Shown here piece by piece: positions 17,967 through 25,732 of a DNA stretch of 64,000 nt (position 1 is the stretch's first letter; each line of letters starts with the position of its first letter). Position numbers and translations under genes: made by a program. Under the pieces are notes generated by a model. It made no database searches. It had not been told where the DNA came from and was given only the letters and a program-made list of their open reading frames with translations. This DNA is from Motiliproteus sp036961355 (lineage in GTDB: Bacteria > Pseudomonadota > Gammaproteobacteria > Pseudomonadales > Balneatricaceae): contig JBALVL010000026.1 of NCBI GenBank assembly GCA_036961355.1, forward strand, positions 9,256 through 73,255, in the 5' to 3' direction.

Positions 17967-18281
17967 TTATGGAACACCCGCAGCACAGGCGGTATCTTCA
18001 TTTATGCAGCACTCATCCTGAAGAAACGTAATCAAGCTATCCAGCTCCTCATACTGAGGAACGCAATAGAGGGTGCGGCCTTCTCTGCGCTGTACCACCA
18101 ACCCGACAGATACCAGACGGGTGATATGGTGCGACAGCGTTGATCCAGGAACATCCAGCGCTGACTGGATATCACCGACCGGTACCCCTTGCCGCCCTCC
18201 TTTCACCAGATACCGAAATATCTTCAGGCGAGTTGTATGGCCGAGTTCTGCGAGTTTATTAGCGGCTGTTTTGACCTGCAT
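17967..18281 (-). CDS. ArsR/SmtB family repressor
   Basis: Encodes 104 aa with the ArsR winged helix: LAELGHTTRLKIFRYLVKGG, the recognition helix area VPGSTLSHHITRLVSVGLV, and the wing REGRTLYCV. Cysteines near the C-terminus (DECCINEDTACAAG) could bind thiophilic metal(loid) such as arsenite, as in ArsR proteins whose C-terminal Cys are ligands; this is inference. Divergent from a permease with a Cys-rich motif across a 198-bp region that holds three matching inverted repeats, so it is the probable repressor of both. Confidence 0.88.
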   Translation of the reverse strand: MQVKTAANKLAELGHTTRLKIFRYLVKGGRQGVPVGDIQSALDVPGSTLSHHITRLVSVGLVVQRREGRTLYCVPQYEELDSLITFLQDECCINEDTACAAGVP

Positions 18282-18301
18282 CGTTGATCACCTGAGGTTG
18301 T

Positions 18302-18329
18302 ATATATTTCGAGTTTACTAGAAATATAT
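18302..18329. promoter_or_regulatory. ArsR operator 1
   Basis: Perfect 9-bp arms ATATATTTC and GAAATATAT with a 10-bp spacer, 21 bp upstream of arsR and ending at the -35 box of the permease promoter. Confidence 0.7.
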
Positions 18330-18357
18330 TGACAGGCCAAATGGCTAGGCACATTAT
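18329..18357 (+). promoter_or_regulatory. Permease promoter between two operators
   Basis: TTGACA (18329-18334), a 17-bp spacer, then CATTAT (18352-18357) resembles a sigma70 promoter. Its -35 touches operator 1 and its -10 overlaps the beginning of operator 2, a layout suited to repression. Confidence 0.6.
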
Positions 18358-18380
18358 ATTTCCACAAACATAGAAATATA
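18355..18380. promoter_or_regulatory. ArsR operator 2
   Basis: Perfect 8-bp arms TATATTTC and GAAATATA with the same 10-bp spacer length as operator 1. Its centre lies 52 bp from that of operator 1, about five helical turns. Confidence 0.7.
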
Positions 18381-18442
18381 TTTTGTTTTCTTGAATGCAT
18401 CAACGGTTGGTCTGCGAAGGCGACCGTCTTTTTTAGATACTA

Positions 18443-18462
18443 ATTTCGAAGTTTTTAGAAAT
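18443..18462. promoter_or_regulatory. Partial ArsR operator 3
   Basis: ATTTC, 10 bp, GAAAT, followed by AT: the core of the same repeat, immediately before the AGGAGG ribosome binding site of the permease. Confidence 0.5.
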
Positions 18463-18479
18463 ATAGGAGGATTAGGATT

Positions 18480-19454
18480 ATGTTTGAAAGCTTAACAGCG
18501 TACGTGATGCGACCAGAAACCCAATCGATGCTGGCGGATAGTGCGGAGATGTTTGTTCAACTCTTTGTTGAGCTGACACTGCTTTTCCTGGTAATTAGTT
18601 ATCTCGTTGCGTTGATCAATCAAAAACTCCCCGCAGAAAAAATTCAGCGTCTGCTGGGGGCTCGTAACGGGCGGGGATACTTGACTGCGGCTGGGCTTGG
18701 CGCGGTTACGCCGTTTTGTAGTTGCTCAACGATTCCGATGCTAATCGGGTTGTTAAAGGCACGTGCAGGCTTTGGCCCGACGATGACTTTTCTATTCACC
18801 TCCCCGCTGTTAAACCCCATTGTTATCGCGTTATTTATTCCGGTTCTTGGACTGAAGGCCACCTTGTTGTATGCCGGGTTAGCGCTGAGTACATCGATCA
18901 TAGCAGGGGTGCTATTACAGCGTTTTGGATTTGATCGCTTCATTAAGCAAGAGATGCTGGCACCGAATGGTTCGGGGTGCCGTGCCGGTTGTGACACGGG
19001 TGTAGAGACGTCTTGTTGCGGTAGCAGCGTAACGAATGAGCCCACGATATGGCAGAAGGCGTGGCAAGAAAGCTGGTCACTGTTTCGTACCATGCTGCCC
19101 TACATGATCATTGCTATGCTGATCGGCGCCGTTGTACACGGGTTTGTACCGGCAGAATTTTTTGCTGACGTGGCAAGCGCAGACAACCCTGCGGCCATAC
19201 CCACCGCGGCTTTGATCGGTATTCCTCTCTATATCCGGGTAACCGCGTTGCTTCCGTTGGTGAGTTCCTTCATCGCAAAAGGTGTCAGCATGGGCGCGAT
19301 TATTGCTCTGATCATCGGCAGTGGGGGGGCGAGTCTCCCCGAAGTTATTCTGCTGAAAAGGCTCTTTTACTGGCCATTGTTGCTCGCTTTTCTAGCGGTG
19401 ATTTTTAGCATGGCCGTTATCGGCGGTTTGGCCTTTAACCAATGGTATTTGTGA
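18480..19454 (+). CDS. Permease of UPF0718/ArsP-like family
   Basis: Encodes 324 aa with eight or so hydrophobic segments and the signature TPFCSCSTIPMLIGLLKA, whose CxC pair is characteristic of the DUF318/ArsP-like permeases; the second half repeats the fold (SFIAKGVSMGAIIALIIGSGGASLPE). A hydrophilic central loop carries a Cys cluster (GCRAGCD and CCGSS). ArsP members export organoarsenicals; other members have unknown substrates. A strong AGGAGG ribosome binding site lies 9 bp before the ATG. The divergent ArsR repressor and three operators suggest metal(loid)-induced expression. Confidence 0.85.
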   Translation: MFESLTAYVMRPETQSMLADSAEMFVQLFVELTLLFLVISYLVALINQKLPAEKIQRLLGARNGRGYLTAAGLGAVTPFCSCSTIPMLIGLLKARAGFGPTMTFLFTSPLLNPIVIALFIPVLGLKATLLYAGLALSTSIIAGVLLQRFGFDRFIKQEMLAPNGSGCRAGCDTGVETSCCGSSVTNEPTIWQKAWQESWSLFRTMLPYMIIAMLIGAVVHGFVPAEFFADVASADNPAAIPTAALIGIPLYIRVTALLPLVSSFIAKGVSMGAIIALIIGSGGASLPEVILLKRLFYWPLLLAFLAVIFSMAVIGGLAFNQWYL

Positions 19455-19843
19455 GCGCCACAAGCGGTGATTTTGCAGCAATGCGAGTGGGCTATTTCGG
19501 AGAAAGCCCAATCGCGTTGGGCCGATATTCTGTAATACACCACTCGGTCTAACGGGTATGCAGTTGTCGGTCAGGAGGTTTGTGCGAACCGGCAGGGCCA
19601 TAACCAAAAATCCCCGGCCATGAAGGATCATGGCCGGGGAGATTGAGGTCATTGGTAGCCCATTCCGACAAGCGAACGGGCATTAGCCGGGGTGCCCGCA
19701 GGCACCGTCAGGATCTGTCAAAAGCAGGGGGAGTTTGATTCAGGACTGAACGGTCCTAAAAAAACTGCAGATAGATTCCGTTAGCGGTATTGGCGTAATT
19801 ACCACAACCATTGCCACCGCCCGATTCAACTAACACTTCTGAT
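19455..19843. other. Intergenic region between permease and dctP remnant
   Basis: A 389-bp stretch holding a strong minus-strand terminator (19606-19639) and a second short hairpin (GGTGCC-CGCA-GGCACC near 19695). No recognisable dctQ or dctM coding sequence follows the dctP remnant. Confidence 0.5.
19606..19639 (-). terminator. Intrinsic terminator downstream of dctP remnant
   Basis: A perfect 12-bp stem CCCCGGCCATGA / TCATGGCCGGGG with a 4-nt loop, followed on the minus strand by A and TTTTT. It ends minus-strand transcription about 205 bp beyond the dctP stop. Confidence 0.85.
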
Positions 19844-20569
19844 TTACTTCGACGCCGCCAGGATCTCGTTGATCAGCTTATCGCCATTGGTGGCGATGAA
19901 GCTTTCCCAGACGGGCTTAGATGCCTTCTGGAAGGCTGCACCGTCAACATCGCGGTTTACCTTCATGCCTTCACCTTCAAGGAACTTGATCTTATCTTCT
20001 TCGGCAGACTGGCTGGCTGAACGCTGGAACGCGATTGCGTTAGTGGCTGCAGTCATAATGACCGACTGCTCTTGCTCGCTCAGACCTTCGAAGCGCTTGG
20101 CGTTCATGACCAGCGTCAATGCCGAGTAGGCGTGTTGTGACAGGCTCAGGTATTTCTGAACTTCATAGAACTTGAACGCTTCAACTACCCAAATCGGGTG
20201 ATCCTGTGCGTCAACAACACCGGTTTCCAGCGCAGTATAAAGCTCGGATACCGGAATTTGCTGTGGGTTAGCTTTCATCTCCTGGAACAGATCGTTTAGC
20301 GCTTTAGAACCGTTAACCCGCATCTGCAGGCCTGCCAGATCCGAAGGTACGCGAACCGGGCCACGGTTGTTAGAGATGTTGCGGTAGCCGTTTTCGGCGA
20401 ATCCTAGGCCCTTCATTCCAAACTCTTCCAGACTGCCCAGTACGCCTTGGCCAACTTTGCCATCGAGTACTTTGTAGGCAGTTTCACGGTTTGGAAACAT
20501 AAACGGCAGGGTGAATGCACCGGCTTCGGGGATCATGCCGGTGAAGTTATTCAGGCCGGACAGTTTCGA
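19844..20569 (-). pseudogene. TRAP transporter DctP binding protein, 5' truncated
   Basis: About 240 codons of a DctP-type periplasmic solute-binding protein of a TRAP transporter: PEAGAFTLPFMFPNRE, the conserved arginine region GPVRVPSDLAGLQMRVNGSK, PVSELYTALETGVVDAQDHP and the usual Lys-rich end. The signal peptide and first ~80 residues are missing, and homology stops abruptly near 20565 where a plus-strand beta-propeller fragment begins. No dctQ/dctM membrane genes follow. Without a signal peptide the product could not reach the periplasm, so this is a remnant created by deletion or rearrangement, or an assembly join. Confidence 0.8.
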
Positions 20570-20828
20570 CCCCAACGATCGCCTGATCGTCACCAACTAT
20601 GGCGAAAGCTCGCTAGCGCTGTTCGACCAGCAGCTCAACTCGCTGGGATCGATCGAGTTTGAATACCGCCCGGTAGCGTTGGGTTTCCACCCAGACGGTA
20701 AACGCGCTTTTGTCACCTTTGTCGGCGACAAAATGGGTGTGTTGGATCTGGATAGCCAGAAGATCGTGCGCTACTTCGACACCCTCGATACCCCCGATGT
20801 GGTGACCTTTCTGCCAGCAATCAACTAG
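20568..20828 (+). pseudogene. Beta-propeller (YVTN-like) protein, 5' truncated
   Basis: The last ~86 codons look like blades of a YVTN/NHL-type beta-propeller: DRLIVTNYGESSLALFD, GFHPDGKRAFVTFVGDKMG and VLDLDSQKIVRYFDT, repeated beta-strand blocks with 40-residue spacing. The rest of the gene is missing; upstream sequence is the reverse strand of dctP. The ORF can be read from an ATG inside the dctP remnant, but that part is fortuitous. It precedes the amidohydrolase by 99 bp in the same direction and may once have been its operon partner. Confidence 0.65.
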
Positions 20829-20880
20829 CTTCCAGCCGCATAGTATAATGTGGAGAGTACTGGCGATGCGGGTACTGATG

Positions 20881-20910
20881 ATCAGAGTGCAGGTAATCAG
20901 AGTGCAGGTA
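20881..20910 (+). repeat. 15-bp tandem duplication
   Basis: Two identical copies of ATCAGAGTGCAGGTA lie directly upstream of the chosen amidohydrolase start, in frame with it. Confidence 0.8.
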
Positions 20911-20927
20911 ATAAGAGGGCACGGGCG

Positions 20928-21866
20928 ATGAAGGACGAACAGCGATTGGTCGACAGCCATCATCACCTGTGGCAACTCGATGGGGCGATCTATTACCCCT
21001 GGCTTAGCGACCAGATCGTCGACGATTTCTTTCTGGGTGACTATGCCGCGATTCGCCGCCCGTTTCTGCCGTCACAACTGCAAGCGCTGATTCCGCCGGG
21101 TTATCACCTGCTCGGTAGCGTCCACTGCGAGGCCGAGGCCGACCGGGCGCAAGCTTGTGAGGAGACGGCCTGGCTCGATGCGCTACAGCAGCGACAGGGC
21201 CTGCCCAGCGCCCACGTTGGCTGGGCACCGTTCGGTAGCGACCATTGCGCCGAATGGCTCGACCGGCAGATGCAATCGGCGCTGTTTCGCGGAGTGCGGG
21301 CCAAACCGGTGACCGCCACGTCCGCCGATCAGCGTTACCAGATCAACGGCATCCCGGGCAGCCTGCAGGATGCGAATTGGTGTCGCGGTTTAGCATTGCT
21401 TGATGAGCGAAAATTGTCGTGGGACCTTCGTGTCCCCGCCTGGCATCTGGCCGACGCGGCCAAGGTATTAGAAGGATTCCCCAACCTGCGGGTGGTACTC
21501 AACCACTGCGGGCTGCCCTGGGATCGCTCATCAATGGGTTTGTCGAGCTGGCGACAGCAGATGACGATACTGGCCGAGAACCCCAATGTCTGTGTCAAAT
21601 TGTCCGAGATGGGTGTGCCGGGGCAACCCTGGGATACCTGGATAAACCTACAGCTGCTGTGTCAGATCATCGAGATCTTTGGTACGCAGCGCTGCCTGTT
21701 CGCCAGCAACATGCCGGTAGCCGGATTACAAGTGAGTTACCCGCAGTGGCTCTCTCTGGTGGAACGCGCGATAGCGCTGAGCGCCCCCGCTGGGCGCGAT
21801 GACATACTCTGGCGTAACGCCTGCCACTGGTATCGACTGGATCACCTTACTGAGTCGTTGGTATAG
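20928..21866 (+). CDS. COG3618 amidohydrolase (lactonase-like)
   Basis: Encodes 312 aa of the amidohydrolase superfamily, COG3618/YIP type. The metal-binding start LVDSHHHLWQLD follows within 10 residues of the chosen ATG; other motifs are RGVRAKPV, LNHCGLPW and LFASNMPVAG, matching the usual HxH, Arg, NH(C/A)G and SN(F/M)P signatures. Relatives hydrolyse sugar-acid lactones or 2-pyrone-4,6-dicarboxylate. Substrate unknown. The frame runs 26 codons further upstream through a tandem repeat, which argues against the longer start. Confidence 0.82.
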   Translation: MKDEQRLVDSHHHLWQLDGAIYYPWLSDQIVDDFFLGDYAAIRRPFLPSQLQALIPPGYHLLGSVHCEAEADRAQACEETAWLDALQQRQGLPSAHVGWAPFGSDHCAEWLDRQMQSALFRGVRAKPVTATSADQRYQINGIPGSLQDANWCRGLALLDERKLSWDLRVPAWHLADAAKVLEGFPNLRVVLNHCGLPWDRSSMGLSSWRQQMTILAENPNVCVKLSEMGVPGQPWDTWINLQLLCQIIEIFGTQRCLFASNMPVAGLQVSYPQWLSLVERAIALSAPAGRDDILWRNACHWYRLDHLTESLV

Positions 21867-22001
21867 CAGATGGTATGGGACGGTTTTGAGATGTGATGTT
21901 TTATTCATTGGAAGAAGCTAACAAAGTCCCCCTTGTAGCAAATGACTAACGTAGAGATTTAGCGGCCTCTCCGCCTCGTTTGGCTTTCTTTGAATGTTGC
22001 A

Positions 22002-22553
22002 TTATCGATTTAGGCGATCAGCAAAAACGCTGAATTTATTCGGCTCACCTTCTCGCTCAGCCCACTGCCAAATCTCGTCCAGATCATATTGCCCCACCTG
22101 GTCGTTGGCAACCCAGATCGCTTGCTCGAGGGCTTGGGTGTCATCCCAGTGAAAGTAAGCACTAAGGCGGTCTTTAATGCAGTCTTGCGGAGTTATTAAG
22201 GTGAAAGTCCCCATCGGTGTGGCGAGCGTTGACCAGCGACGAATCGGTTCATCACCGACAGAAAGCGGCCCCGGTGGAAACTCGACCACAAAGGGTGATT
22301 CAGGGTGTTCGTAGTAACGCCCGATCGGCGTAAAGCCAATTTGCGCCATTGCTTGCTTGAGTTTTTTACTTGGCGTATAGGAACGATCTATAAAGTCTAA
22401 ATCGTCGGATTGATAGAGGTTATTGGAATAGATTGAAACGCATGTCCCGCCAACCAGGGTCACATCAATACCTAGCCCAGCTAGATGCGAGCCAATTAAC
22501 CCCGCCAGATCTCTAGCGCTGATCTCAGCGTTAATTAGCGGTTTGTTTGTCAT
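22002..22553 (-). CDS. Nucleotidyltransferase-fold protein, TA-like
   Basis: Encodes 183 aa with a polymerase-beta-type nucleotidyltransferase core: VGGTCVSIYSN (the GG..S element) followed by QSDDLDFIDRS (the DxD element). Downstream TPQDCIKDRLSAYFHWDD resembles the helical part of AbiEii/DUF6036-type proteins, which act as toxins or NTases in toxin-antitoxin pairs. The start overlaps the upstream winged-helix gene by 23 bp, indicating a two-gene translationally coupled operon. A toxin role is inference; DUF6036 assignment is from memory of the motif pattern. Confidence 0.72.
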   Translation of the reverse strand: MTNKPLINAEISARDLAGLIGSHLAGLGIDVTLVGGTCVSIYSNNLYQSDDLDFIDRSYTPSKKLKQAMAQIGFTPIGRYYEHPESPFVVEFPPGPLSVGDEPIRRWSTLATPMGTFTLITPQDCIKDRLSAYFHWDDTQALEQAIWVANDQVGQYDLDEIWQWAEREGEPNKFSVFADRLNR

Positions 22554-22896
22554 GATCCAAAACTCGCTTTAACGGTTTTTCGGGTTTGCGTGGACGGCGA
22601 CGGTTATTCATTAGTGCGTCGTAAAGGTCTTCGGGGTAGAACTCCAGAACACGCTTAATAAGCGCCTCCAGCTCCTTGATATAGACGCACCGGGGATTGA
22701 GCGCGAAGACACGTGTGCGACCAACAAAATGGCTATAGAGCACGCCAGCCGTTTCAAGTTTTTCTGCTTGCTTCTGGATAGGTGTCAGCGAAGTGTCAAA
22801 GAATGCGGCTATCTCTCGCGGATAGCCGTCACCGCGTGCAATCAGATAAACCAGCACGCGCTCTTTGTTGATGTTACCTAAGATTCCTTCCAGCAT
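22531..22896 (-). CDS. Winged-helix DNA-binding partner of the nucleotidyltransferase
   Basis: Encodes 121 aa. The first ~75 residues form an ArsR-like winged helix (LVYLIARGDGYPREIAAFFDTSLTPIQKQAEKLETAGVL, then a wing with VGRTRVFALNPR), followed by a basic tail (NNRRRPRKPEKPLKR). In this type of pair the winged-helix protein is the putative antitoxin and autorepressor. A perfect palindrome 45 bp upstream of the start supports autoregulation. First gene of the two-gene operon. Confidence 0.72.
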   Translation of the reverse strand: MLEGILGNINKERVLVYLIARGDGYPREIAAFFDTSLTPIQKQAEKLETAGVLYSHFVGRTRVFALNPRCVYIKELEALIKRVLEFYPEDLYDALMNNRRRPRKPEKPLKRVLDHDKQTAN

Positions 22897-22941
22897 ATCG
22901 ATTCACCCTTAACCATCATTAATTCCAGTATAGGCTTGGAA

Positions 22942-22959
22942 ATAGTTCATGTGAACTAT
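22942..22959. promoter_or_regulatory. Palindromic operator of winged-helix/NTase operon
   Basis: Arms ATAGTTCA and TGAACTAT flank TG to give an 18-bp palindrome. A degenerate second copy (GGTTCATATGATCT) follows at about 22964-22977 and a third half-site (GGTTC) near 22988, as expected for a repressor with repeated sites. Confidence 0.6.
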
Positions 22960-23121
22960 AAATAGGTTCATATGATCTCTAAAGAGGTTCGTCGTAACGC
23001 CTAGGGTCGGAGGGATTACCGGAGCTGATATCAAATCAACAGCGACGTTCTTTGTGCTTGTTGGCATACTCAGTCCCTATCAACCCATTGATGGAAATGG
23101 ATATCTAACCGGGTCAGGGAA

Positions 23122-23925
23122 ATGGACTTCGCACCGATCTACACAGCGCTATTGGGACTTTGGTATCTGGTACCGCTGCTCCTTTTTGTTGGCTTGTTTC
23201 GTACCCCCTGGTTCAAGGGCTTTATCGGCGAGGTTCAGGTCAACGTTGCCGTTAAGCTGATGCTGGATAAAAAACAGTACCACTTACTAAAAAACGTCAC
23301 CCTGCCCACCGATGACGGCACTATAGATGTCGGAATTATAGCTAGCGGAACTACGCAGATCGATCACATTGTCGTTTCTCGCTTTGGTGTCTTCGTCATC
23401 GAAACCAAAAACATGAAGGGGTGGATCTTCGGATCGGCAAACCAGCCCTATTGGACGCAACAGATCTTTAAACACAGATCCAAGTTTCAGAACCCGCTGC
23501 GGCAGAATTATAAACACGTCAAGACATTGGAAGCCGCCTTGGCTATCGAGTCCGAGCACATCCATTCCCTGATCGTCTTCGTCGGTGACAGCACCTTCAA
23601 GACCGAAATGCCCGAGAACGTCATTTATGCCGGTGGTTTCATCCGCTACATCAAGGCAAGAACGGAACCGGTGTTATCGGATGTGCAGGTTCGACTGGCG
23701 ATCCAGAAGATAACCTCGGGCAGGCTTTCGCGATCGATCAAGACGCATGTAGAACACGTGAAGCATGTTAAGGCGATCGTCGAGCAGAAGGCCGAAGATC
23801 CGACGTGCCCCAAGTGCAGCAGCCCGATGGTGTTGAGAGAGGCCAAAAAAGGCGCAAACAAGGGGGATAAGTTTTGGGGGTGTTCCAACTTTCCTAAATG
23901 CCGCTCGGTTATACCCAAGACTTAG
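23122..23925 (+). CDS. NERD-domain protein with C-terminal zinc ribbon
   Basis: Encodes 267 aa: an N-terminal membrane helix (LLGLWYLVPLLLFVGLF), a NERD nuclease-related domain (GEVQVNVAVKLML, TTQIDHIVVSRFGVFVIETKNMKGWIFG, containing the D...E.K restriction-endonuclease-like residues) and a topoisomerase-type C4 zinc finger (CPKCSSPMVLRE, then FWGCSNFPKCRSV). NERD proteins are thought to be DNA-processing nucleases; the zinc ribbon should bind DNA. Position beside a TA-like pair suggests a small defence-type cluster, which is inference. Confidence 0.87.
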   Translation: MDFAPIYTALLGLWYLVPLLLFVGLFRTPWFKGFIGEVQVNVAVKLMLDKKQYHLLKNVTLPTDDGTIDVGIIASGTTQIDHIVVSRFGVFVIETKNMKGWIFGSANQPYWTQQIFKHRSKFQNPLRQNYKHVKTLEAALAIESEHIHSLIVFVGDSTFKTEMPENVIYAGGFIRYIKARTEPVLSDVQVRLAIQKITSGRLSRSIKTHVEHVKHVKAIVEQKAEDPTCPKCSSPMVLREAKKGANKGDKFWGCSNFPKCRSVIPKT

Positions 23926-23999
23926 AGGCTTTGGCTGGCTGTTTGGGGGTTACGATGGTCGTGCGCACACAGGGCTAACGGAATATGGGAACCAAATTA

Positions 24000-24019
24000 C
24001 AGCGACTCTGACCCCGTTG
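24000..24019 (-). repeat. Dispersed GGGGTCAGAGTC repeat, copy 1
   Basis: On the minus strand this reads CAACGGGGTCAGAGTCGCTG, identical over 20 bp to 28249-28268 and nearly identical to two copies at 28597-28648. Such GGGGTCAGAGTC sequences are familiar at edges of RAYT/IS-like elements in gammaproteobacteria (from memory). Confidence 0.75.
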
Positions 24020-24032
24020 GTTATGCACCCAA

Positions 24033-24408
24033 CTAACCACCATGAGAATCCAGAAAACTCAGATAGGCCGGGTCGCAGCAGAATTTCTGATTGAACGCAT
24101 ACAAAATCCGGGGCGCCCTATCCAGCGGAAAATATTTGAGCCAGAACTGATCATTCGCGGATCCAGCGGCCCTCATCGGTGAGCATCGATTGAGTTTGTT
24201 GCCGTGACGACGCAGCTGGATGTAACTATCCACGTACCAGACTGCATCGTACGCCTCTAAATACTATACACAGCCCCAAATAGATAAACTCGCTTAATGC
24301 GATGAGGGGCGACAGCCAAAACACAACCCCCTTGAAATCAACGCGAAAACTATCAGTTTGCCGATATAATAAGGTTACAAAAGCGGCGATATCGCTGGGA
24401 ATATGCAA
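24033..24408 (-). pseudogene. Frameshifted membrane-protein remnant
   Basis: Two minus-strand frames join if one base is shifted near 24255: the first has a hydrophobic segment (VVFWLSPLIALSEFIYLGLCIVF) and the second continues as YLEAYDAVWYVDSYIQLRRHGNKL and runs to a stop at 24033. The continuity of sense on both sides suggests one broken gene. I do not recognise the family with confidence. The end abuts the dispersed repeat at 24000-24019. Confidence 0.4.
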
Positions 24409-24498
24409 GTCACAGCTTTATAACTAGAGCACTGGACGCCAAGCTTTTCTTACATGCGTACAAATTAAAGCAAGGGGGGGGATGATAGTTATTCTCAT

Positions 24499-24669
24499 CT
24501 AAAGGATTGTAGCTGATACGCAGCTTAGCCCAGCAGCTGACATTGAGCAGATGTGTAATGTAAGTCGGTAACCGGCAGCAACAACCGCGCTTGTATCAGG
24601 TCCAGTATTCGCCATTTCGGCATCATGTTCTGGCTCATATTCCGGATCATATTTGGTAGTATAAGACAT
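24499..24669 (-). CDS. Small hypothetical ORF, 56 aa
   Basis: A 56-codon frame beginning MSYTTKYDPEYEPEHDAEM, acidic at the N-terminus, with GAGGAG ideally placed before the ATG on the minus strand. The second half (AAGYRLTLHICSMSAAG) is weakly hydrophobic. It could be a real small protein or the surviving start of a larger gene whose remainder is the frameshifted remnant downstream. No family recognised. Confidence 0.35.
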   Translation of the reverse strand: MSYTTKYDPEYEPEHDAEMANTGPDTSAVVAAGYRLTLHICSMSAAGLSCVSATIL

Positions 24670-24835
24670 CACGCTCTCCTCTAAAGTCTCTGGTTAACAA
24701 TCCCGAGGCTACAACTTGTCGCCCCGTCGTTGAAAGGGAACTTAGTGGGAAAGGTTTTCTATCAGATTTCAGAAACCCTTGAATATTGTTTCAATTGTTT
24801 CAGTCCCAATATTAGCGATTACATATCCTGAGACC

Positions 24836-25531
24836 CTAAACTGGCAAAACAAACTGGTCGGGAGCGGCCATATGTGACGGCAAAGCCCGCTGCAATACGC
24901 TTGCAACATCGATGACATAGCCCGCACCAGGCTTGGCGTGTCGTTGGGCTGATGCGAGGTAGCTGGCAATACCGGGTTCCGCCAAAACTCGCTGGTTAAG
25001 AGCTGCAATGTTAGGGGTATCCGCGAGAATATCCGGGCACCATTCCAAATAGCCGGATAGGGCTTCGGCCAGAACAATATCTGCAAAGCTCAGACGCGAC
25101 CCAGCGCAAACACCATCTTCATTGGCCGCTAACCGAGCCTCAAATATAGGGCCAAACTTTTTGAACCTGCCGGTTAATGACGAGATCGCAACCTCTGCGG
25201 TCGGCTGGAATGCGGCTTGAAGGGCGGTTTCTGCAAAGTCAGCAATAGCCCCTGCAAAAACATCACACCACATGGCCTCTTGATCGTTCTGCCCATAGAA
25301 GCCGCCACGCCGGGCAAGATACCGGATCATGGCGCCTGATTGGCTGAGACATAAGCCATCGATTTCCAACAAAGGCAATTGATCAAAAGGCAACTTGCCG
25401 GTCAAGCGAAGCGCTGCCAACGCTTCTGCGGTCTTGATCTCAACATTCTTGAAATCAATCTGATTAGCCGCAAGCATCCAACGTGTCGTCTCTGCACGCC
25501 CGCGACCTTTGAAGTAGGTAAGTTCAACCAT
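24836..25531 (-). CDS. Glutathione S-transferase family protein
   Basis: Encodes 231 aa. N-terminal thioredoxin-like GST domain: ELTYFKGRGRAETTRWML with Tyr near position 6, the cis-proline loop FDQLPLLEIDG, and the glutathione-binding LSQSGAMIRYLARR. The C-terminal all-helical domain has GSRLSFADIVLAEAL. The pattern is close to the sigma/prostaglandin D synthase-like GSTs. Conjugation or isomerisation with glutathione is expected; the substrate is unknown. It is last in a minus-strand series with a cupin enzyme and an SDR, suggesting a shared catabolic or detoxification route. Confidence 0.85.
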   Translation of the reverse strand: MVELTYFKGRGRAETTRWMLAANQIDFKNVEIKTAEALAALRLTGKLPFDQLPLLEIDGLCLSQSGAMIRYLARRGGFYGQNDQEAMWCDVFAGAIADFAETALQAAFQPTAEVAISSLTGRFKKFGPIFEARLAANEDGVCAGSRLSFADIVLAEALSGYLEWCPDILADTPNIAALNQRVLAEPGIASYLASAQRHAKPGAGYVIDVASVLQRALPSHMAAPDQFVLPV

Positions 25532-25572
25532 GTTTTATCTTATCCAATTTATCAGCAATCTCATTTGCCCTG

Positions 25573-25695
25573 CTACACCCAAGCACATGTCGCGTTTTCA
25601 CGTTCAGCATGTTCTTTGGCTAGCACTTGAGCTTTCTCGACGACTTCCCCTGCAATGTCCAGCGGAACCACTGTGACACCAAGCTATTTGGTCAC
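25573..25695 (-). pseudogene. RraA/HMG-aldolase-type C-terminal remnant
   Basis: The minus strand reads GVTVVPLDIAGEVVEKAQVL then AKEHAERENATCAWV and a stop, which matches the C-terminal helix of RraA-like (4-hydroxy-4-methyl-2-oxoglutarate aldolase type) proteins. A TAG stop lies one codon upstream of this match and nothing upstream is recognisable, so only a fragment survives, in the 200-bp gap between the cupin and GST genes. Confidence 0.55.
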
Positions 25696-25732
25696 TTCAT
25701 CTATAATTCATCAATAATTCATCTGGGCGAAG

